The notes below the pieces were generated by a model. That model had not been told where the DNA came from, ran no database searches, and was given only the letters and a program-made list of their open reading frames with translations. A stretch of DNA of 64,000 bases from Lachnospiraceae bacterium. GTDB lineage: Bacteria > Bacillota > Clostridia > Lachnospirales > Lachnospiraceae. Each line of letters starts with the position of its first letter. The stretch's first letter is position 1. Made by a program: the position numbers and the translations under genes. Below are positions 60,658 through 64,000 of the stretch, piece by piece. The DNA lies in the NCBI GenBank assembly GCA_004556655.1, contig SFGF01000003.1:12243-76242 (forward strand), given 5' to 3'.

Positions 60658-62016
60658 ATGGCTTCAAAAGTTAAAGACATGACCAGCGGTTCACCGGGAA
60701 AGCTGATACTGACATTTGCAATTCCCTTGATGCTGGGAAATGTTTTTCAGCAGTTTTATACAATGGTAGATACTATGGTGGTGGGTCAGGTCGTGGGAGT
60801 GGAAGCTCTTGCGGCACTGGGTGCCACAGACTGGCTGGTATGGCTGGTTCTTGGTGTGGCAACTGGTATGACACAGGGCTTTTCCATTCTGGTTTCTCAG
60901 TATTATGGATCCAGAGAGTGGGATAAGCTGAAAAAATCAGTGGCCCATAGTTATATGCTTACAGCAGTGGTGGCATTGATTGTGTTGGCAGTCAGCCAGT
61001 TAGTGATTCACCGGGTCATGATATTTTTGAATACTCCTGAAAATATCATAGACATGTCCATGTTATATCTTAGAATTGTATTTTGCGGAATTCCGGTAAT
61101 ATCTGCCTATAACATTCTGGCAGCCATACTGAGAGCAATGGGCAACAGCCGTTCTCCATTGCTTGCCATGATACTGGCAGCGGTGATCAATATATCATTG
61201 GATCTTTTGTTTGTAGCTGTATTTGGCTGGGGTGTGGCGGGAGCTGCCATAGCAACTGTACTGGCTCAGGGATTTTCGGCAGTATATTGTTTCTTTGTAT
61301 TACGTAAGATAGATCTTTTGCATCTGGAAAAGAAACATTTCAGACTTGAGGGAGGGTTGATTTATCGTCTCTTTTATCTGGGCGCTCCCATTGCCATGCA
61401 GAATGTGATAATATCCATCGGTGGTCTGGTGGTACAGTATGTGGTGAATGGATATGGTTTCCTGTTTGTGGCAGGATTTACTGCGACAAATAAGCTTTAT
61501 GGAGTGTTGGAACTGGCAGCTATATCGTACGGGTATGCAATGACAACTTATGTGGGGCAGAATCTTGGTGCCGGAGAAATTCGCAGGATCAAAAAAGGTG
61601 TTTTCAGCGGAACCATCATGGCATTGATTACTTCTTTTGCAATCTCAGTAATCATGATTCTGGCAGGAAGAAATATATTGGCACTCTTCGTGTCGGGGGA
61701 AGCGGAGCAGGTAAAACAGGTTCTTGATATCGCATACAAATATCTGTTTATTATGGCATGCTTTCTCTGGGTACTGTATCTTCTGTATGTGTACCGTTCA
61801 TCCATACAGGGACTGGGGAATACAGTTATTCCTCTTGCAAGCGGCATAGCGGAATTTATTATGCGTATCAGTGTGGCACTGTTGCTTCCGAAACTGATCG
61901 GGCAGAATGGAATTTTCTATGCGGAAATCTGTGCCTGGACAGGGGCAGCGTTACTGTTGGGAATTAGTTATGCGTGGATTATTCGGGGGTATACAACCGA
62001 ACAGACAGTTGTCTGA
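60658..62016 (+). CDS. MATE-family efflux transporter
   Basis: 452 residues from ATG 60658 with GGAAAGGA upstream; the frame is open back to 60565. Twelve membrane helices; MTSGSPGKLILTFAIPLMLG and QQFYTMVDTMVVGQVVGVEALAALGATDW (residues ~8-60) are typical of the DinF/NorM-like MATE proteins of clostridia. It exports cationic or unknown compounds by Na+ or H+ exchange. Confidence 0.92.
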   Translation: MASKVKDMTSGSPGKLILTFAIPLMLGNVFQQFYTMVDTMVVGQVVGVEALAALGATDWLVWLVLGVATGMTQGFSILVSQYYGSREWDKLKKSVAHSYMLTAVVALIVLAVSQLVIHRVMIFLNTPENIIDMSMLYLRIVFCGIPVISAYNILAAILRAMGNSRSPLLAMILAAVINISLDLLFVAVFGWGVAGAAIATVLAQGFSAVYCFFVLRKIDLLHLEKKHFRLEGGLIYRLFYLGAPIAMQNVIISIGGLVVQYVVNGYGFLFVAGFTATNKLYGVLELAAISYGYAMTTYVGQNLGAGEIRRIKKGVFSGTIMALITSFAISVIMILAGRNILALFVSGEAEQVKQVLDIAYKYLFIMACFLWVLYLLYVYRSSIQGLGNTVIPLASGIAEFIMRISVALLLPKLIGQNGIFYAEICAWTGAALLLGISYAWIIRGYTTEQTVV

Positions 62017-62203
62017 GAATACGAGTTAAAAAAGTTGGATATATTACATTTTTCTTTCACAAATATGGAGTGATACGATAAAAATATAACAAAAACTACT
62101 GTTTTCAAGTAGTAATACTTCTTTTAAAGTAAGAATTGCCTGTTAATAATCATTGAAAATAAGTAATTCATGTGTTAGTATAATTACAACAAAGATGCAA
62201 AGG

Positions 62204-62231
62204 GGCATACAGTTTCGGCTGTATGCCTTTT
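62204..62231 (+). terminator. First of two tandem leader terminators before nhaC
   Basis: GGCATACAG (62204-62212), loop TTTCGG, CTGTATGCC (62219-62227), then TTTT. TATAAT lies about 25 bases upstream (62179-62184), so a transcript starting there would meet this terminator almost at once. The run-in ATGCAAAGGGGC also occurs before the second terminator. Confidence 0.75.
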
Positions 62232-62333
62232 CTATTTCAAGTAAAAAGCAGGAGATTCTGTGGAAGTAAAAAAACTTTTAATGATATTTCAGGTGTATGT
62301 GCGAAAAAAAGGAGAAATATCAAATATGCGAAG

Positions 62334-62370
62334 GGGCGTATGTATCAGAAGATATGTACGCCCGTTTTTT
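62334..62370 (+). terminator. Second tandem leader terminator before nhaC
   Basis: GGGCGTA (62334-62340) pairs with TACGCCC (62357-62363), inner TATC with GATA, then GTTTTTT. Between the two terminators TGATATTTC (62282-62290) can pair with GAAATATCA (62314-62322). The nhaC start is 33 bases on. Confidence 0.75.
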
Positions 62371-62402
62371 GTCTTTCACATTTTAAGCGAGGAGGATTGG
62401 TA

Positions 62403-63758
62403 ATGTCGAATGGTCTTATTGCAGTAATTATTATCACAATTGTAATTGTAGGTGCGATTGTTACAAAACGATGTACAGAGTTTTTGTTTTTAGGATCTGT
62501 TCTTGGTGCGATTGTTCTGTTTGGAAAGGATATGCCGATGGAATATGTCGGAATCCTGCAGGAAGTGGTTGGTGATCCCGATAATGTATGGCTGTGGCTT
62601 GTCTGCGGTCTGTTCGGAAGCTTGATTGCCCTTTTACAGGCGGCAAAGGGAACGTTTGGATTTCAGAGAATTATAGAAAAAATATGTAAAAATGAGCGCA
62701 GGACGATGCTCGCATCGTTCATTCTCGGAATTCTGATTTTCGTAGACGATTATCTGAATGTTCTGACGGTAGGTGTGTGCATGAAAGGTGTCTATGATAA
62801 GCGTAAAATTCCAAGAGAATCACTGGCATTCATTCTTGACTCAACAGGTGCACCGGTGTGTGTACTGCTGCCGTTTTCTACCTGGGCAGTATTCTATGCG
62901 AACCTGTTTTATTCCGAGGATGCTGTGGCAAACAGCTTTTCATCAGGAATTAATGCATACATACACGCAATTCCGTTCTGTTTCTATCCATTTATCGCAC
63001 TGTTTATCGTCTTTTTATTCTGTATGGGATGGTTCCCGAAGCTTGACTCAATGAAAAAAACTTATCAGCGAGTAGCAGAAACAGGTATGGTATACTCTGA
63101 GGCAAGTAAAAAATACAACATGAATGAGCCGGAATACACAGGCGAAGGCAATGTATGGGATTTTATCATTCCAATTGGACTTCTGATTGCAGTCGGTATT
63201 GCATCCGGTGAGATTCTCCTTGGTGTTCTGGTAGCAATCATTACATGTCTTGTTTTATATGTACCGAGAAAATTGATGAGTATGGAAGAGTTCTTTAACT
63301 CTATGGTAGAAGGCTTTGCAACCATGCTTTCCATCTTCTTTATGCTGGTTGGTGCGTTTTCACTGGCAAATGTATGCGGTCAGCTTGGATTGACAGAATA
63401 CCTGATCGATCTTGCAAAACCATTCCTGTCAGCATCCCTGTTTCCGATGCTTACCTTCCTGCTTTTGGCAGTACTTGCGTTTGTTACAGGTTCCAACTGG
63501 GGAATGAGTGCGGTAGTCATCCCGATTATGATTCCGATGTGTGTGGCATTGAATGCAAATCTGGTTCTTACGATGGCAGCCATTATTTCCGGTGGTGCGT
63601 TTGGAAGCCATGCTTGCTTCTATACGGACGCAACGGTGCTGTCTTCGAACAGTGCCGGAATTGACAATATGGAGCATGCGCTGACGCAGTGGCCGTATGT
63701 ATTTATTTCGGCAGGGTTGTCGTGTGTACTGTTTTTGATCATCGGAACCGTTTTGTAA
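62403..63758 (+). CDS. NhaC-family Na+/H+ antiporter
   Basis: 451 residues from ATG 62403, which has GAGGAGG seven bases upstream; the open frame reaches back to 62223 through the leader terminators and is not used. About eleven helices. NhaC signatures: LASFILGILIFVDDYLNVLTVG, PRESLAFILDSTGAPVCVLLPFSTW, FVTGSNWGMSAVVIPIMIPM (near residues 360-380), GSHACFYTDATVLSSNSAG. Substrates of this family include Na+/H+, and sometimes malate/lactate or lysine-like amines. Regulation by the tandem-terminator leader is likely. Confidence 0.93.
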   Translation: MSNGLIAVIIITIVIVGAIVTKRCTEFLFLGSVLGAIVLFGKDMPMEYVGILQEVVGDPDNVWLWLVCGLFGSLIALLQAAKGTFGFQRIIEKICKNERRTMLASFILGILIFVDDYLNVLTVGVCMKGVYDKRKIPRESLAFILDSTGAPVCVLLPFSTWAVFYANLFYSEDAVANSFSSGINAYIHAIPFCFYPFIALFIVFLFCMGWFPKLDSMKKTYQRVAETGMVYSEASKKYNMNEPEYTGEGNVWDFIIPIGLLIAVGIASGEILLGVLVAIITCLVLYVPRKLMSMEEFFNSMVEGFATMLSIFFMLVGAFSLANVCGQLGLTEYLIDLAKPFLSASLFPMLTFLLLAVLAFVTGSNWGMSAVVIPIMIPMCVALNANLVLTMAAIISGGAFGSHACFYTDATVLSSNSAGIDNMEHALTQWPYVFISAGLSCVLFLIIGTVL

Positions 63759-63857
63759 AAAACTGCTGGGATTATTCAAATTTATTATTTTGAAGATATA
63801 ATGTGATTTAAAAATATTATGTTATAATAGGGAAAACAAAAGTAGGAGGATTTGTAG

Positions 63858-63986
63858 ATGAGTCATAGCAGATATGTAGTAACGATTACAAGACAGTTCG
63901 GACTTGAGTTTCCGCAGTCTTATCCACAAGGCACTAAATCTGTTGCATTGAATATACACAACTTTCAAAAAATGCCCCAAATATAA
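63858..63986 (+). pseudogene. Truncated cytidylate kinase-like gene, interrupted near residue 15
   Basis: TAGGAGG precedes an ATG at 63858. The first residues MSHSRYVVTITRQFG match the start of the cytidylate kinase-like family (usual start ...VITISREFGSGGR...). Then the reading becomes LEFPQSYPQGTKSV and stops at 63984-63986, with no sign of the P-loop. The sequence change at about 63900 looks like an inserted element or a rearrangement; its source lies beyond the window. A TATAAT is at 63822. The gap 63759-63857 holds only this promoter. Confidence 0.45.
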
Positions 63987-64000
63987 GGAATCCTGTTCCT

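Overview
The window looks like chromosome from an anaerobic, low-to-mid GC Firmicute of the family Lachnospiraceae (Blautia / Mediterraneibacter / Dorea type). The pointers are a SCIFF ranthipeptide with its radical SAM maturase, [FeFe]-hydrogenase maturation genes, a TIGR04086 membrane protein, a fused SecDF, a CIRCE element, AGGAGG-type ribosome sites before most genes, and frequent GTG/TTG starts. Exact genus is not decidable from sequence alone.

Layout. 1-12.7 kb is a single-direction molybdenum region. It starts with a tightly overlapping cassette: tail of an upstream gene, C-GCAxxG-C-C protein, MobA/MocA-like nucleotidyltransferase fused to an HD domain, class V aminotransferase / cysteine desulfurase-like protein, a Cys-rich radical SAM protein of TrsS type, and an AMP-dependent ligase. 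A one-domain ModE-like regulator, a HAD phosphatase, modABC and molybdopterin genes (MoeA-like, moaC, moaA, mogA/moaB) follow. The cassette matches what I recall as the poorly understood DVU_1551-DVU_1557/Trs set. Its linkage to molybdate uptake and molybdopterin synthesis suggests it modifies or uses a molybdenum cofactor, but no molybdoenzyme lies in the window. 12.7-17 kb holds a phosphotransferase locus in decay: a broken LicT/GlcT-type antiterminator and a glucose-type IICBA gene with an internal deletion, followed by intact ptsH and ptsI. The HPr has Lys where the regulatory Ser46 should be.

17-30 kb is mixed housekeeping: a one-domain DapF-like protein without its catalytic Cys, an AraC regulator, a YbaK editing protein, a split ThrE exporter, an L,D-transpeptidase, HAD, sfsA-mutY-glycosyltransferase, PAP2, and a GH13 amylosucrase-like enzyme with its LacI regulator and a visible operator. 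30-38.9 kb carries htpG (with CIRCE), a MocR regulator, a small acidic membrane protein, an XRE regulator, HAD, ALDH and a lipid kinase. 39-42.2 kb is the hydrogenase maturation operon (TM1266 regulator, hydG, hydF) behind a leader RNA with a competing antiterminator and terminator. 42.2-53.5 kb has a SPOR amidase, YdcF, a CBS/CorC membrane protein, a wall-anchored protein, TIGR04086, scfA-scfB, secDF and recJ. 53.5-64 kb has two palindromic repeats, a fused shikimate kinase / small alarmone synthetase, a PHP hydrolase with an MFS carrier and a ChbG-type deacetylase, glpK, a MATE pump, an NhaC antiporter behind two tandem terminators, and a truncated cytidylate kinase-like gene at the edge.

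The non-coding DNA is unusually structured. Three copies (one inverted) of a ~165-bp element have 30-33-bp terminal arms, and both the arms and the internal helices change in a compensating way between copies. There is also a second repeat family bounded by GTGTCAAAAGT-like ends, and a ~145-bp near-perfect palindrome. No tRNA, rRNA or CRISPR array was seen.
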